Assembly (NCBI GenBank): GCA_905221375.1 | Contig: CAJNCY010000011.1 | Location: forward strand, 1 to 60,773 | Length of the DNA stretch: 60,773 nucleotides | Direction: 5' to 3' | From: a bacterium | GTDB taxonomy: Bacteria > Bacillota > Bacilli > Lactobacillales > Streptococcaceae | Part shown: one piece after another, positions 8,668 to 17,060 of the stretch | Position numbering within the stretch: the first letter of the stretch is position 1 | Layout: every line of letters starts with the position of its first letter | Program-made: the position numbers and the translations under genes | The notes under the pieces: model-generated | Databases searched by the model: none | Seen by the model: only the letters and a program-made list of their open reading frames with translations | What the model was told of the DNA's origin: nothing

Positions 8668-9330
8668 CGAATTTAACTCTGCTAAGTCATCTAGATACTG
8701 GTTGTTAATAACTGCCAAGATATAGGAATCTTCTTTCAAGAGGTCATTGGGACCAAACTGGACGTCCAGTGGTGAATTTTCCTGTTCACGAAATCCTAAG
8801 ACATTGAGGTTGTATTTACCACGTAGATCCAGCTGACTCAGGCTTTGGCCTGCCCAAACACTAGGGATTTTCATCTCTACGATAGACACATTTTTATCCA
8901 GCTGAAAGACATCAACATTGTTATGAAAGAGAATGGTCTGTGCTAGAGACTGCCCCATTTCATACTCTGGTGAAATAACCGAGTCAGCACCGATTTTTTC
9001 TAACACCTTCTTGGCTGTCTGACTTTTAACCTTGGCAATAACCCTTGGTACACCCAAACTCTTACAATGCATGACTGCAAGCACACTCGATTCCAGATTT
9101 TCCCCTGTCGCCACCACAACCGTATCACAGGTATCAATTCCCGCAGTTCTGAGGAGTTCCTCATCTGTGATATCGCCCACAACTCCACGCGCCAAAACTG
9201 GCTCAAATTGATTGATGTGCTCAGCATGGTCATCAATGGCAATGATATTCATATCTTGCTTGGCGAGGGCCGTCAGGACACTACTCCCGAAAATCCCCAA
9301 GCCTAAAATTCCAATCGTACGATCTGACAT
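8665..9330 (-). CDS. trkA: TrkA/KtrA-type potassium uptake regulatory protein
   Basis: 221 aa. A Rossmann RCK-N domain with GLGIFG near the start binds NAD(H) or ATP, and a C-terminal RCK-C (TrkA_C) domain spans ~140-215. The start at 9330 is chosen over 9351 because AAGGAAG lies just upstream and MSDRTIGILG begins the fold. It forms the cytosolic gating ring of the membrane protein encoded just upstream (13-bp gap). In pneumococcus this Trk system is reported to be modulated by the c-di-AMP-binding protein CabP, which is not in this window. Confidence 0.93.
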   Translation of the reverse strand: MSDRTIGILGLGIFGSSVLTALAKQDMNIIAIDDHAEHINQFEPVLARGVVGDITDEELLRTAGIDTCDTVVVATGENLESSVLAVMHCKSLGVPRVIAKVKSQTAKKVLEKIGADSVISPEYEMGQSLAQTILFHNNVDVFQLDKNVSIVEMKIPSVWAGQSLSQLDLRGKYNLNVLGFREQENSPLDVQFGPNDLLKEDSYILAVINNQYLDDLAELNS

Positions 9331-9343
9331 CGTTCTTCCTTTC

Positions 9344-10723
9344 TTATCCAATACTAATATCTGCTTTCATATACTGAATCAAATCTTTCTTATCAGGCTG
9401 GTAATCCGCTAGACTAACCAGCAAGGTCAAGGGACCGATACGGCCAATAAACATGAGCACCATAACAATGCTGAGAGCCAACTTGCCCAATTCTGGTGTC
9501 AGATTTGCCGTTACCCCAACTGTCGCAAGGGCTGAAATGGTCTCAAACATGAGGTAGATAAATCGCGGTGTTCCTTCTGCCGTAATTCCCAGCAACATCA
9601 ATCCCAACAAGAAGGTCATCAAAAAGATAATGAAGACACTAAAAGATTTTTGGACTGTTCGAGCCTCAATGGTTCTCTGCGCAACATTAGCATGAGGCAA
9701 GCCCAGCAATTCACTACGCGCAAAGACCAATAAGACAAAGAAGGTCGTAATCTTGAGCCCCCCAGCCGTCCCTCCAGGTGCTCCACCCAGAAACATCTGT
9801 AGGATATAGATAAACAGGGTCACAGGTCGAGCTTGGGTGTAATCAATAGAAGCAAAACCGGCCGTCCTCATACTGACGGTTTGGAAAAAGCTAACCAGCA
9901 CTTTCTCTGGGACACTAAGATTGCCAATGGTTCCAGGATTGTGCCACTCTGTAAAGAGTGTGGATACTGTCCCAAACAGCAAAATTCCTGCAGTCAAGAA
10001 GAGGACCAACTTGGTGTGAAAACGCAGACGACGCTTTTTCTTCTTTCCTAGCTGGGTTGCCAAGTCAAACCAGACCATAAAGCCAAGACCTCCCGTAATA
10101 ATCAAACCAGCAATGACCAGATTGATTAAAGGATCCGTCTGAAAATTCACTAAACTACTACTTCCGAAATTATCAAAACCTGCATTACAAAAGGCTGAAA
10201 TAGCTAAAAAGATTGAGGTAAAAATACCCCGTCCCAAACCAAATTCAGGAATAAAACGGAAACTTAACAGGAAGGCACCCAAGCCCTCCACCAGAAAAGT
10301 CGTCAAGAAGATGGACCGCATAAAGGCCTTCAGCGACCGAGTCTCCCCGTAACTAAAACTCTCCTGAATGGTTTCACGACTGCGAAGACTAAGCTTTTGC
10401 TTCCCCTGAATATAAAAGACCCCGATAAAAGTCATGAGCCCCAAACCACCAATCTGTATCAAGAGCATACAAATCAACTGCCCCCAGACATTATAGGTCG
10501 TAGCCACTGGTTGCGTAAAAAGGCCAGTCACACAGACCATGGACACCGTCGTAAAAAGATGGTCAAAATAAGTGGCCTGAGAACCACTTGCCTGAACAAA
10601 AGGCAAACTCAAAAGAAGAGAGCCTATAAAAATAACTCCAGCGAAACTCAGAAAAATTCGACGAGCGGGCGAAAGTCCACCCAAGGCCCTTTCAATTTTT
10701 TTCACAAATAATTTGAATAACAT
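9344..10723 (-). CDS. trkH: TrkH/KtrB-type potassium transporter membrane subunit
   Basis: 459 aa, highly hydrophobic, with the four M1-P-M2 repeats of the Trk/Ktr superfamily. Selectivity-filter segments are visible around VCVTGLF, ISAFCNAGFDNFG, MRTAGFASID and ISALATVGVTANL, each with the key Gly. GTAGGLKITT forms the intramembrane loop region. It transports K+ (possibly Na+-coupled) and is gated by the downstream trkA product. A TACAAT -10-like element lies just upstream of the start, so the leader is very short. Confidence 0.95.
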   Translation of the reverse strand: MLFKLFVKKIERALGGLSPARRIFLSFAGVIFIGSLLLSLPFVQASGSQATYFDHLFTTVSMVCVTGLFTQPVATTYNVWGQLICMLLIQIGGLGLMTFIGVFYIQGKQKLSLRSRETIQESFSYGETRSLKAFMRSIFLTTFLVEGLGAFLLSFRFIPEFGLGRGIFTSIFLAISAFCNAGFDNFGSSSLVNFQTDPLINLVIAGLIITGGLGFMVWFDLATQLGKKKKRRLRFHTKLVLFLTAGILLFGTVSTLFTEWHNPGTIGNLSVPEKVLVSFFQTVSMRTAGFASIDYTQARPVTLFIYILQMFLGGAPGGTAGGLKITTFFVLLVFARSELLGLPHANVAQRTIEARTVQKSFSVFIIFLMTFLLGLMLLGITAEGTPRFIYLMFETISALATVGVTANLTPELGKLALSIVMVLMFIGRIGPLTLLVSLADYQPDKKDLIQYMKADISIG

Positions 10724-10756
10724 ACATCCATTGTACCATAAAAAGTAGGAGAGTAG

Positions 10757-11521
10757 CTATATCTGAAAGGCAATCTCAAGGCAGAGTTCCAAGGCCTTCT
10801 CGAAAGCTTCTGAACCCCAGTCACGACTATCGTACTGGTCCAAGTCTGCTAAGGAATCAGCTGTGAACAACAATTCACCCCAGAAACCCCCTCGCAGTTG
10901 GGCTACTGCCGCAAGCGCAGAACACTCCATCTCCACAACAGCACAGCCTTCTTCCTTGCGATAAGCCACCTTTTCAGCCGTTTCTCGGTAAAAACCGTCT
11001 GTCGTCCAGGTCATGACTTCTTCATAGGGAATCCCTCTGGCTTCCAACACTCGCTCAATGGCAGCAATAGCCTCTGGCTGAATTTCCATATAACGACAAG
11101 GTCCCACATAGTGATAACTAGCTCCTTCATCTCGCAGAGCGCGAACAGGGACTAGAAAGGTATTTTCTTCTATATCAGCCAGCACACCACAGGTTCCAGT
11201 GGAAATAATCTGCTCCACACCATAGCCAATCAACCAATCCATAAATTGGGCTGCTGGAGCTGAACCAACAGGAGCCTGAGCCAAACAAAGTTCCTCGCCC
11301 TTGTAATTGATGACATAGACCGGATAGGACTTGGTAGCAGAAACGAATTCGCCGACACAGTCCGCCCCTACTTCCCTCGCATAGCGGTCAATCTCCTCAC
11401 CTAAAAAAGCATAGACACACTTCTTGGGCAAGTGCAAGTCCAGCCCCTCGTGATCAGGCATGATGACCGCCTGAGGATTGTCATCAAACTCTAAAATGGG
11501 AATCGCATGTTTCTGAATCAT
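10757..11521 (-). CDS. nucleoside phosphorylase (PNP/UDP family)
   Basis: 254 aa, PNP_UDP_1 fold: an N-terminal Gly-rich phosphate-binding part (GEEIDRYAREVGAD), ISTGTCGVL as the central strand, and VVEMECSALAAVAQLRGGF, the usual ME(M/C)E/S ribose-binding motif. It cleaves a nucleoside with phosphate into base and ribose-1-phosphate for salvage. The family includes uridine and purine nucleoside phosphorylases, and I cannot tell the base preference. It reads in the same direction as trkHA and ends about 30 bp upstream of trkH. Confidence 0.85.
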   Translation of the reverse strand: MIQKHAIPILEFDDNPQAVIMPDHEGLDLHLPKKCVYAFLGEEIDRYAREVGADCVGEFVSATKSYPVYVINYKGEELCLAQAPVGSAPAAQFMDWLIGYGVEQIISTGTCGVLADIEENTFLVPVRALRDEGASYHYVGPCRYMEIQPEAIAAIERVLEARGIPYEEVMTWTTDGFYRETAEKVAYRKEEGCAVVEMECSALAAVAQLRGGFWGELLFTADSLADLDQYDSRDWGSEAFEKALELCLEIAFQI

Positions 11522-11646
11522 AACCCACCTCCTCTAATTTTGTACTATTGTATCAAAAGCTGACAGAGTGTCAAGGATGTTGCTGATGAACTGAGGAGAA
11601 AAACAATACAATCGCAACCAATCTCCACCAAGTCAAAACAACTTGC

Positions 11647-11693
11647 TTGACAAAAGCTTGACTTCATGGTTTAATATACCCCATAAGGGTATA
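11647..11693 (+). promoter_or_regulatory. promoter and CstR-type operator of the rhodanese operon
   Basis: TTGACA (11647-11652), 17 nt and TTTAAT (11670-11675) are followed directly by the palindrome TATACCCCATAAGGGTATA (11675-11693), which overlaps the start site. A GC-rich core flanked by AT in an inverted repeat is the known operator form for CsoR/CstR repressors. A matching repressor gene lies at the other end of this operon. No such palindrome is seen at the repressor's own promoter. Confidence 0.8.
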
Positions 11694-11706
11694 TTTGGAG
11701 GTGCCT

Positions 11707-12012
11707 ATGTTTCACTTATTTACAAAAATTGACAGTATTTCTACCAGCGAGTTAGAAGCTAAACTCAAGGAACCAATTCAGCTACTGGATGTTCGGACAC
11801 CGATGGAATTTCGTAGAGGTCATATCAAAAATGCCAAAAATGTTCCTCTGACCGAAATTGGTTCCTACACACCAACAACAAAAGAAACACTTTATGTCAT
11901 TTGTCATTCTGGTGTGCGTAGTAAGATGGCTGCTAAAAAGCTGAAGAAAAAAGGCTACGATGTCATCAATGTCCGAGGCGGTATGAGCGCTTGGACAGGT
12001 AAAATCATCTAG
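11707..12012 (+). CDS. single-domain rhodanese
   Basis: 101 aa from the ATG at 11707, which has GGAGGTG before it. A TTG at 11695 is in frame but overlaps the SD. One rhodanese domain has the catalytic Cys loop CHSGVRSK (Cys near residue 64) and the entry motif LLDVRTPMEF. It takes up or transfers sulfane sulfur. It is the first gene of a three-gene operon with a CoA-disulfide-reductase fusion and another rhodanese, under a CstR-like operator, so detoxification of persulfide or polysulfide is the likely job. Confidence 0.9.
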   Translation: MFHLFTKIDSISTSELEAKLKEPIQLLDVRTPMEFRRGHIKNAKNVPLTEIGSYTPTTKETLYVICHSGVRSKMAAKKLKKKGYDVINVRGGMSAWTGKII

Positions 12013-12032
12013 ATGTATAAAGGAGAAAGTCA

Positions 12033-13688
12033 ATGAAAATTATCATTGTCGGGGGAGTTGCAGGCGGAATGTCAGCAGCAACCCGTCTCAGACGTCTCAT
12101 GGAAGACGCTGAAATCACTATTTTTGAGAAAGGTCCCTTTGTTTCCTTTGCAAACTGCGGGCTTCCTTACTATGTTTCAGGAGAGATTGCAAATCGTGAT
12201 AGTTTATTGGTCCAAACTCCTGAAAGTCTCAAGGCACGCTTTAATCTCGATGTGCGACCATTTCACGAGGTCATCCAGATTTCGCCAGAAGAACACACTG
12301 TGACAGTGCGACACGATGGACAGGAATTCATAGAAAGCTACGACAAGCTGATTCTCTCCCCAGGAGCTAAACCATTTGTTCCTACCATTGAAGGCTTGGC
12401 AGAAGCTAAGAATGCCTACACGCTCCGTAATGTTCCCGATCTCGATGAAATTATGGCAGCCTTGGACAATCATCCAAAAGAAGCTGTCGTTATCGGTGCA
12501 GGCTTTATCGGACTTGAAATGGCTGAAAATCTGGCGAAACGCGGCCTACAAGTTACTATTGTTGAAAAAGCACCCCATGTCTTACCATCATTAGATCAAG
12601 AAATGGCAGCCTTTGTCCAGGAAGAATTGGTTAAAAACGGCGTTCGCGTTATCACTTCTCAGTCTGCGACTCGATTTGAAGACCAAGGAAAAGTCATCGT
12701 TCTCGAAAACGGTCAAAAGATCACCTCTGACCTCACCATCCTTTCTGTCGGTGTTGAACCTGAAAACGGACTGGCCAAAACTGCGGGGATTGAACTGGGA
12801 CTTAGAGGTGGGATTCTTGTAGATGAACATTACGAAACCAGTCAAAAAGATATTTTTGCAGTTGGGGATTCCATCGTCGTCAAGCAAGAGATTACGGGCC
12901 AAGACGCTCTCATCTCTCTCGCTTCTCCTGCCAATCGTCAGGGACGCCAAGTGGCAGACGTCATCGCAGGACTAGAACGTACAAACAAGGGCAGTATCGG
13001 CACTGCTATCGTTCGTGCCTTTGATATGACAGTTGCTTCGACTGGTCTCAGCGAGCGTATCCTTAGCATGAATCAACTTCCTTACAAGGCCCTTCATGTC
13101 AGTGGGAAAGACCACGCTGGTTATTATCCAGGCGCTACTGATATGACCTTGAAGCTCCTCTTTGACCCAACCACTGGAAAAATCTACGGTGCCCAAGGAG
13201 TCGGGAAGAAAGGCGTTGACAAACGAATCGATATCCTAGCAACTGCTATCAAGGGAAATCTCACCGTCTTTGACTTACCAGAATTGGAGTTCACCTATGC
13301 GCCACCATTTGGCTCTGCCAAGGATCCCGTCAATATGCTGGGCTACGCAGCCTTGAACCTTATCGAAGGTCTCAGCGACAATATTCAATGGTATCAGCTC
13401 GAAGATGAACTGGCTAAAGGTAAGAAATTCCTTGATGTACGGACAAGTGGCGAATTCCAAAGTGGTAGACTCAAAGTCGATACCATCCACATCCCCCTAA
13501 ACGAACTACGGGAGCGCTTGGACGAACTGGACAAGAACCAAACCTACATCGTTAGCTGCCACAGTGGTTTACGCAGCTATATCGCAGAGCGTATCCTCAA
13601 ACAAGCAGGATTTACCGTCCAAAACCTTGACGGTGCTTATTCACTATACAAAATGGCTAAGCCAGAAGGAGTAGAATATGGAAACTAG
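12033..13688 (+). CDS. CoA-disulfide reductase-rhodanese fusion (CoADR-RHD)
   Basis: 551 aa. A FAD domain (IVGGVAGGMSAATRLRR) contains the redox-active single Cys in SFANCGLPYYVSGE (near residue 43), the signature of CoADR/Npsr-type flavoproteins. An NAD(P)H domain (VVIGAGFIGLEMAENLAKRG), a dimerisation domain to ~450, and a C-terminal rhodanese with catalytic Cys in VSCHSGLRSY follow. Related proteins reduce CoA-persulfide or polysulfide with NADH. It sits 20 bp after the first rhodanese and overlaps the next gene by 11 bp. The match to S. aureus cst and B. anthracis CoADR-RHD is by architecture. Confidence 0.92.
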   Translation: MKIIIVGGVAGGMSAATRLRRLMEDAEITIFEKGPFVSFANCGLPYYVSGEIANRDSLLVQTPESLKARFNLDVRPFHEVIQISPEEHTVTVRHDGQEFIESYDKLILSPGAKPFVPTIEGLAEAKNAYTLRNVPDLDEIMAALDNHPKEAVVIGAGFIGLEMAENLAKRGLQVTIVEKAPHVLPSLDQEMAAFVQEELVKNGVRVITSQSATRFEDQGKVIVLENGQKITSDLTILSVGVEPENGLAKTAGIELGLRGGILVDEHYETSQKDIFAVGDSIVVKQEITGQDALISLASPANRQGRQVADVIAGLERTNKGSIGTAIVRAFDMTVASTGLSERILSMNQLPYKALHVSGKDHAGYYPGATDMTLKLLFDPTTGKIYGAQGVGKKGVDKRIDILATAIKGNLTVFDLPELEFTYAPPFGSAKDPVNMLGYAALNLIEGLSDNIQWYQLEDELAKGKKFLDVRTSGEFQSGRLKVDTIHIPLNELRERLDELDKNQTYIVSCHSGLRSYIAERILKQAGFTVQNLDGAYSLYKMAKPEGVEYGN

Positions 13689-13974
13689 TATCAGTATGGC
13701 TGACTTTTATGAAAAATATCAAAATGAAAATTTAGAGCTTATCGATGTCCGTGAAGCACATGAATTCCAAGCAGGACATGCACCAGGTGCCAAAAATCTT
13801 CCGTTAAGTACCTTGGAACAAGGATACAAAGAACTCAAACCTGACCATGAATACCATGTCATCTGTCAAGGTGGAGTGCGTTCTGCCTCTGCCTGCCAAT
13901 TTCTCAGCGCCCAAGGCCTCACCGTTACCAATGTAGAAGGTGGTATGAATGCTTGGCCCGGTCAAGTAGAATAA
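13678..13974 (+). CDS. single-domain rhodanese
   Basis: 98 aa rhodanese with ELIDVREAHEFQAGH and catalytic-loop Cys in VICQGGVRSAS (near residue 62). The loop begins CQGG rather than CHSG, so its acceptor may differ from that of the two other rhodanese domains in this operon. It overlaps the end of the CoADR-RHD gene (ATGGAAACTAG), which suggests coupled translation. Confidence 0.9.
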   Translation: METSISMADFYEKYQNENLELIDVREAHEFQAGHAPGAKNLPLSTLEQGYKELKPDHEYHVICQGGVRSASACQFLSAQGLTVTNVEGGMNAWPGQVE

Positions 13975-14020
13975 TCAAGAGGAGCTGGGCAAAAACTCAA
14001 TTTCAGGAGAAAATGAAGTA

Positions 14021-14124
14021 ATACTCAATGAAAATCAAAGTGCAAACTAGGAAACTAGCCGCAGGCTATACTTGAGTACGGCAAGGCGACGTTGACGCGG
14101 TTTGAAGAGATTTTCGAAGAGTAT
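14021..14124 (-). repeat. short BOX element (A-C, no B)
   Basis: The minus strand reads boxA (ATACTCTTCGAAAATC...) joined to boxC (...ATTTTCATTGAGTAT) without boxB. It lies between the convergent rhodanese operon and the CstR-like gene. Confidence 0.95.
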
Positions 14125-14140
14125 AAGTCTCTACATAACA

Positions 14141-14185
14141 AAACGCATAGTATCAAGCTTTCAACACCTGATACTATGCGTTTTT
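14141..14185. terminator. bidirectional terminator between convergent sulfur genes
   Basis: AAACGCATAGTATCA (14141-14155) pairs perfectly with TGATACTATGCGTTT, followed by TTTC on the plus strand and preceded by an A-run on the other side. It can end both the rhodanese operon and the leftward cstR transcript. Confidence 0.85.
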
Positions 14186-14267
14186 CTTATTTGAAAGACT
14201 TTTTCCAGCCTCTCTTGATTCACATTCAACTATTCTAATAGCAGAGATCTTTGCAACTCTCATCTCT

Positions 14268-14525
14268 TTATTTCCGTTTAATCAAGTATCGGATAGCCTT
14301 TTCTAGGCGTTCCTTTTGAGCTTCAGGATCATCTAGCGGCTGGTTGATGCATTCAGTAAGGTTTTCGGTAATTATCATCTCAATCACGCGCTCCACACTA
14401 GATTTCACGGCTGTCAGTTGCGTAACAATATCAGCACAATCACGATCTTCTTCAATCATCTTTTGAATTCCACGCAACTGACCCTCTGAACGTTTCAAAC
14501 GAGTAATATACTTTGAGTTTGTCAT
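14268..14525 (-). CDS. cstR: CstR-like sulfane-sulfur-sensing repressor (CsoR family)
   Basis: 85 aa, all-helical CsoR/RcnR family. Two Cys (30 and 59) match the reactive pair of S. aureus CstR (31 and 60). The His that completes the copper site in CsoR is Asn here (Asn55 in TENLTEC), so copper sensing is unlikely and persulfide sensing likely. It lies next to a rhodanese/CoADR-RHD operon that has a CsoR/CstR-type palindromic operator. Its own promoter (14553-14581) has no such palindrome. Confidence 0.88.
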   Translation of the reverse strand: MTNSKYITRLKRSEGQLRGIQKMIEEDRDCADIVTQLTAVKSSVERVIEMIITENLTECINQPLDDPEAQKERLEKAIRYLIKRK

Positions 14526-14552
14526 TTCTTTTTCCTTGCTCGATTTTTCTTC

Positions 14553-14581
14553 ATTATATCTCTAATCAGCTTCTTTGTCAA
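14553..14581 (-). promoter_or_regulatory. cstR promoter
   Basis: Minus strand TTGACA, 17 nt, TATAAT: full consensus, suggesting constant, fairly strong expression of the repressor. Confidence 0.85.
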
Positions 14582-14674
14582 AATTCTCGCCTATCCGGCT
14601 CACGCAGTTCTGTTATCAAAGACTTTTCAAAAGGCAAATTACCTATGCTGATAACTTGATAGAAATTCCTAGTT

Positions 14675-15532
14675 TTATCTATCTAAGCGAACACGGGTCA
14701 CGATTCCGTCTGGATCTGTCACTTCCAACTGGCTTGATGTCAGCCACTTGATTGGTGCATCAACTTCTTGTGCTCGTTGCGCAATCGTTAACAGTTCTTC
14801 TTTATGTGCGACTTCAATAACATAATAGGCCAAACCTGGCAAACCTTGCTTACGCGGATCCAGACCTTTTCCTCCCCATTCGTTAACTGCTAAATGATGA
14901 TGATGGTAATCTCCAGCCGCAATCCAACTAGCGCTAGGCACACTGAATTTATCCTCTAACCCTAACACCTTTTGATAAAACTGGCTGGACTTTCGACTGT
15001 CCTTGACGGAAAGATGGATATGCCCCATTCTCGTACCTTCTGCCAGGATAAAAGGCTCTACCCTTTCTCCCAACTCATAGATATCCTGTGCCGCAAGGGC
15101 CTCAGTCACCCCGATAATGCGTCCATCTTCTCGAATATCCCATGTGGAAACCGGCTTATCTCGATAGAGTTCAATGCCATTTCCCTCCAAATCCTCCAAG
15201 TAAATGGCCTCGCTGTAACCATGGTCTGCACCGCCGACAAGAGGAATCTGTAAATCTGTCAGGTGTTTCAAGACATCAGCCAAAGCCTTTCGTGTCGGTA
15301 AGAGAATAGCCAGATGGTAAAGACCATAATGTTCCCTTACTTCACCGCTCTCTTGTGCTTGAATCAAGTGTACCAAGGCTTTTCCTCCAATGCCTAAGAC
15401 TGTCTCTGTATCCGTTTGAGATAAGATTTCTAAACCAATAATCTGCTGATAAAAGGCTGTTTGACTTGCCAAGTCCTTTACATTTAAAACTACCTCTGCT
15501 AAATAAATATGGCTCTGGTATTCATAGGTCAT
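14675..15532 (-). CDS. two-domain glyoxalase / extradiol-dioxygenase-family protein
   Basis: 285 aa from the ATG at 15532 (AAAAGGAG upstream). Two vicinal-oxygen-chelate modules span residues ~5-130 and ~165-280. The metal ligands are recognisable as His in the first strand of each module (HIYLAEV; MGHIHLSV) and Glu at the last strand (GNGIELYRD). It resembles CatE/YfiE-type ring-cleavage or glyoxalase-fold proteins. The substrate is unknown. It is not obviously linked to the neighbouring sulfur genes, and a terminator-like hairpin lies upstream. Confidence 0.8.
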   Translation of the reverse strand: MTYEYQSHIYLAEVVLNVKDLASQTAFYQQIIGLEILSQTDTETVLGIGGKALVHLIQAQESGEVREHYGLYHLAILLPTRKALADVLKHLTDLQIPLVGGADHGYSEAIYLEDLEGNGIELYRDKPVSTWDIREDGRIIGVTEALAAQDIYELGERVEPFILAEGTRMGHIHLSVKDSRKSSQFYQKVLGLEDKFSVPSASWIAAGDYHHHHLAVNEWGGKGLDPRKQGLPGLAYYVIEVAHKEELLTIAQRAQEVDAPIKWLTSSQLEVTDPDGIVTRVRLDR

Positions 15533-15631
15533 AAATATTTCTCCTTTTAATTGTAACATAAATTATTACAATAATTATATAACTTCCATCAAAAAAGTCA
15601 AGCCAGACAACTTGATGCCTCTATTCTAACA

Positions 15632-15668
15632 AGAAAGAGGTCAATGTTCGCCATCAACCTCTTTCCTA
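15632..15668 (-). terminator. hairpin after CAP-domain choline-binding gene
   Basis: GAAAGAGGT and ACCTCTTTC form 9-bp arms around a 15-nt loop, about 60 bases after the stop of the choline-binding protein gene. It is followed on the minus strand by a weak T-rich tract. Confidence 0.55.
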
Positions 15669-15727
15669 TCGTTCATTCTTTTTGCTAAGTAAGGTGAATA
15701 TTTTACCTATGACTTGCTATTTTCAGC

Positions 15728-16924
15728 CTAGTTCACCCATTCACCATTACCATTTACACGGTAACCATCTGGTGTTGTTGTGCTGACTGCCAAAGCTCCT
15801 GAACCATATGCATAGTACCAGTACTTGCCTACTTTAAACCAACCTGTCTTCATGATACCTGATTGATCAAGATAATACCAAGTACCATTTTCCTTATACC
15901 AGCCTGTCTTCATAGCTCCTGAGCCATCAAAGTAGAACCATCTGCTACCATCTGTTCCCCAGCCTGTAAACATCGCGCCTGAACTATCAAGGAAATACCA
16001 TGTTCCATCAACTTCTACAAATCCAGTCTGCATGACACCTAAATCATTCAAGTAGTACCATTTGCCACCCGTTTTCACCCAGCCTGTCTTCACATCACCA
16101 GACTCATAAAAATACCATTTACCATTAGATTGTACCCAGCCAGACTGACTAGATGTAGATGTTCTAAAATCTTTCAGTGGTTTTTCTACAACCGTAGCTT
16201 TACTTTTAACTGTTGAAAGATTTGATGCAGTCACTTCTGTATACTGAATAGCAGAACCATATCCACCAGCCAATTCCTCTGAAGAAGCATCATCACCTAA
16301 AGCTAAAGAAATCGTCGCTACTTGCTGAGAGCTAGCTGCATTTTTAAAGGATGCGAGACCCACATAGGTAAATTTAGAATTGATCAAAACCTCATAATAA
16401 CCTGTAAATTCTTTAGAGGTTCCACCCTTCTTTTTCGCTACATAATTCGCCTTCTCAGCATGCCAATTTTCAATTGCTTTTAGAAAACCTTCATAGTTCA
16501 CATCTAAAGCTTCTCCTCTTATACTATTACTAGATGGAAAAGCAGTCCAGATTTCTTTTGTAGAAAGACGCTCAGGTTTTAAAGCTACTGACACCTCAGT
16601 AGCTCGTACAAAAGCAGTTTTCTCAAGATCAGTAGACCATTTAATAGGGACATACTTATCTACCAAACCTTCATCAGCTGCTTCCTTACGAATCTTATTA
16701 ATCGCGTCCAAAATAGATTGTTTATTTGGAGTCAAAAATTCTCCCTTGATTCCAACCAAAACGTTGCCACTAGAAGGTTTTAGCACCTCTGAGGTCAATA
16801 CATTTTCATTTTTACCATTAATAGATTGTGTTGCCACCAGTCTGTCATTCGCAAAAACATCAGTTGTCAAAACTGCTCCTGCCAAGGTCAAAGCCAAGGC
16901 GCTAGCAAATACAATTTTCTTCAT
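15728..16924 (-). CDS. choline-binding surface protein with CAP (SCP/PR1) domain
   Basis: 398 aa. A signal peptide (to ~residue 25, ...TTDVFAND) precedes a CAP-fold domain (~65-220: SILDAINKIRKEAADEG, IKWSTDLEKTAFVRATEVS, ENWHAEKANYV, YYEVLINSKFTYVGLA). A linker and about seven choline-binding repeats of ~20 aa (TGWVKTGGKWYYLNDLG type) end in NGEWVN. The repeats hold the protein on phosphocholine of teichoic acids. CAP-domain function in bacterial surface proteins is mostly unknown. The position next to galM matches the cbpI locus of pneumococcus as I recall it, but I cannot confirm orthology, so no symbol is given. Confidence 0.85.
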   Translation of the reverse strand: MKKIVFASALALTLAGAVLTTDVFANDRLVATQSINGKNENVLTSEVLKPSSGNVLVGIKGEFLTPNKQSILDAINKIRKEAADEGLVDKYVPIKWSTDLEKTAFVRATEVSVALKPERLSTKEIWTAFPSSNSIRGEALDVNYEGFLKAIENWHAEKANYVAKKKGGTSKEFTGYYEVLINSKFTYVGLASFKNAASSQQVATISLALGDDASSEELAGGYGSAIQYTEVTASNLSTVKSKATVVEKPLKDFRTSTSSQSGWVQSNGKWYFYESGDVKTGWVKTGGKWYYLNDLGVMQTGFVEVDGTWYFLDSSGAMFTGWGTDGSRWFYFDGSGAMKTGWYKENGTWYYLDQSGIMKTGWFKVGKYWYYAYGSGALAVSTTTPDGYRVNGNGEWVN

Positions 16925-17060
16925 CTTTTTCTCCTTTTATCCTTTGGATAGGACAGGTATTTTCAATATTAAATTATATCATATTTTCCTATTCTTTGCC
17001 CATTTCTACTAATGTTATAAGGTAAATACTATTCCCCAAAAAGTAGAAATTCCTATCCTT

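Noticed and set aside
14268..14525. Copper-sensing CsoR
   Set aside because: The His of the copper site is Asn and the neighbours are sulfur-transfer enzymes with no copper exporter; CstR fits better.
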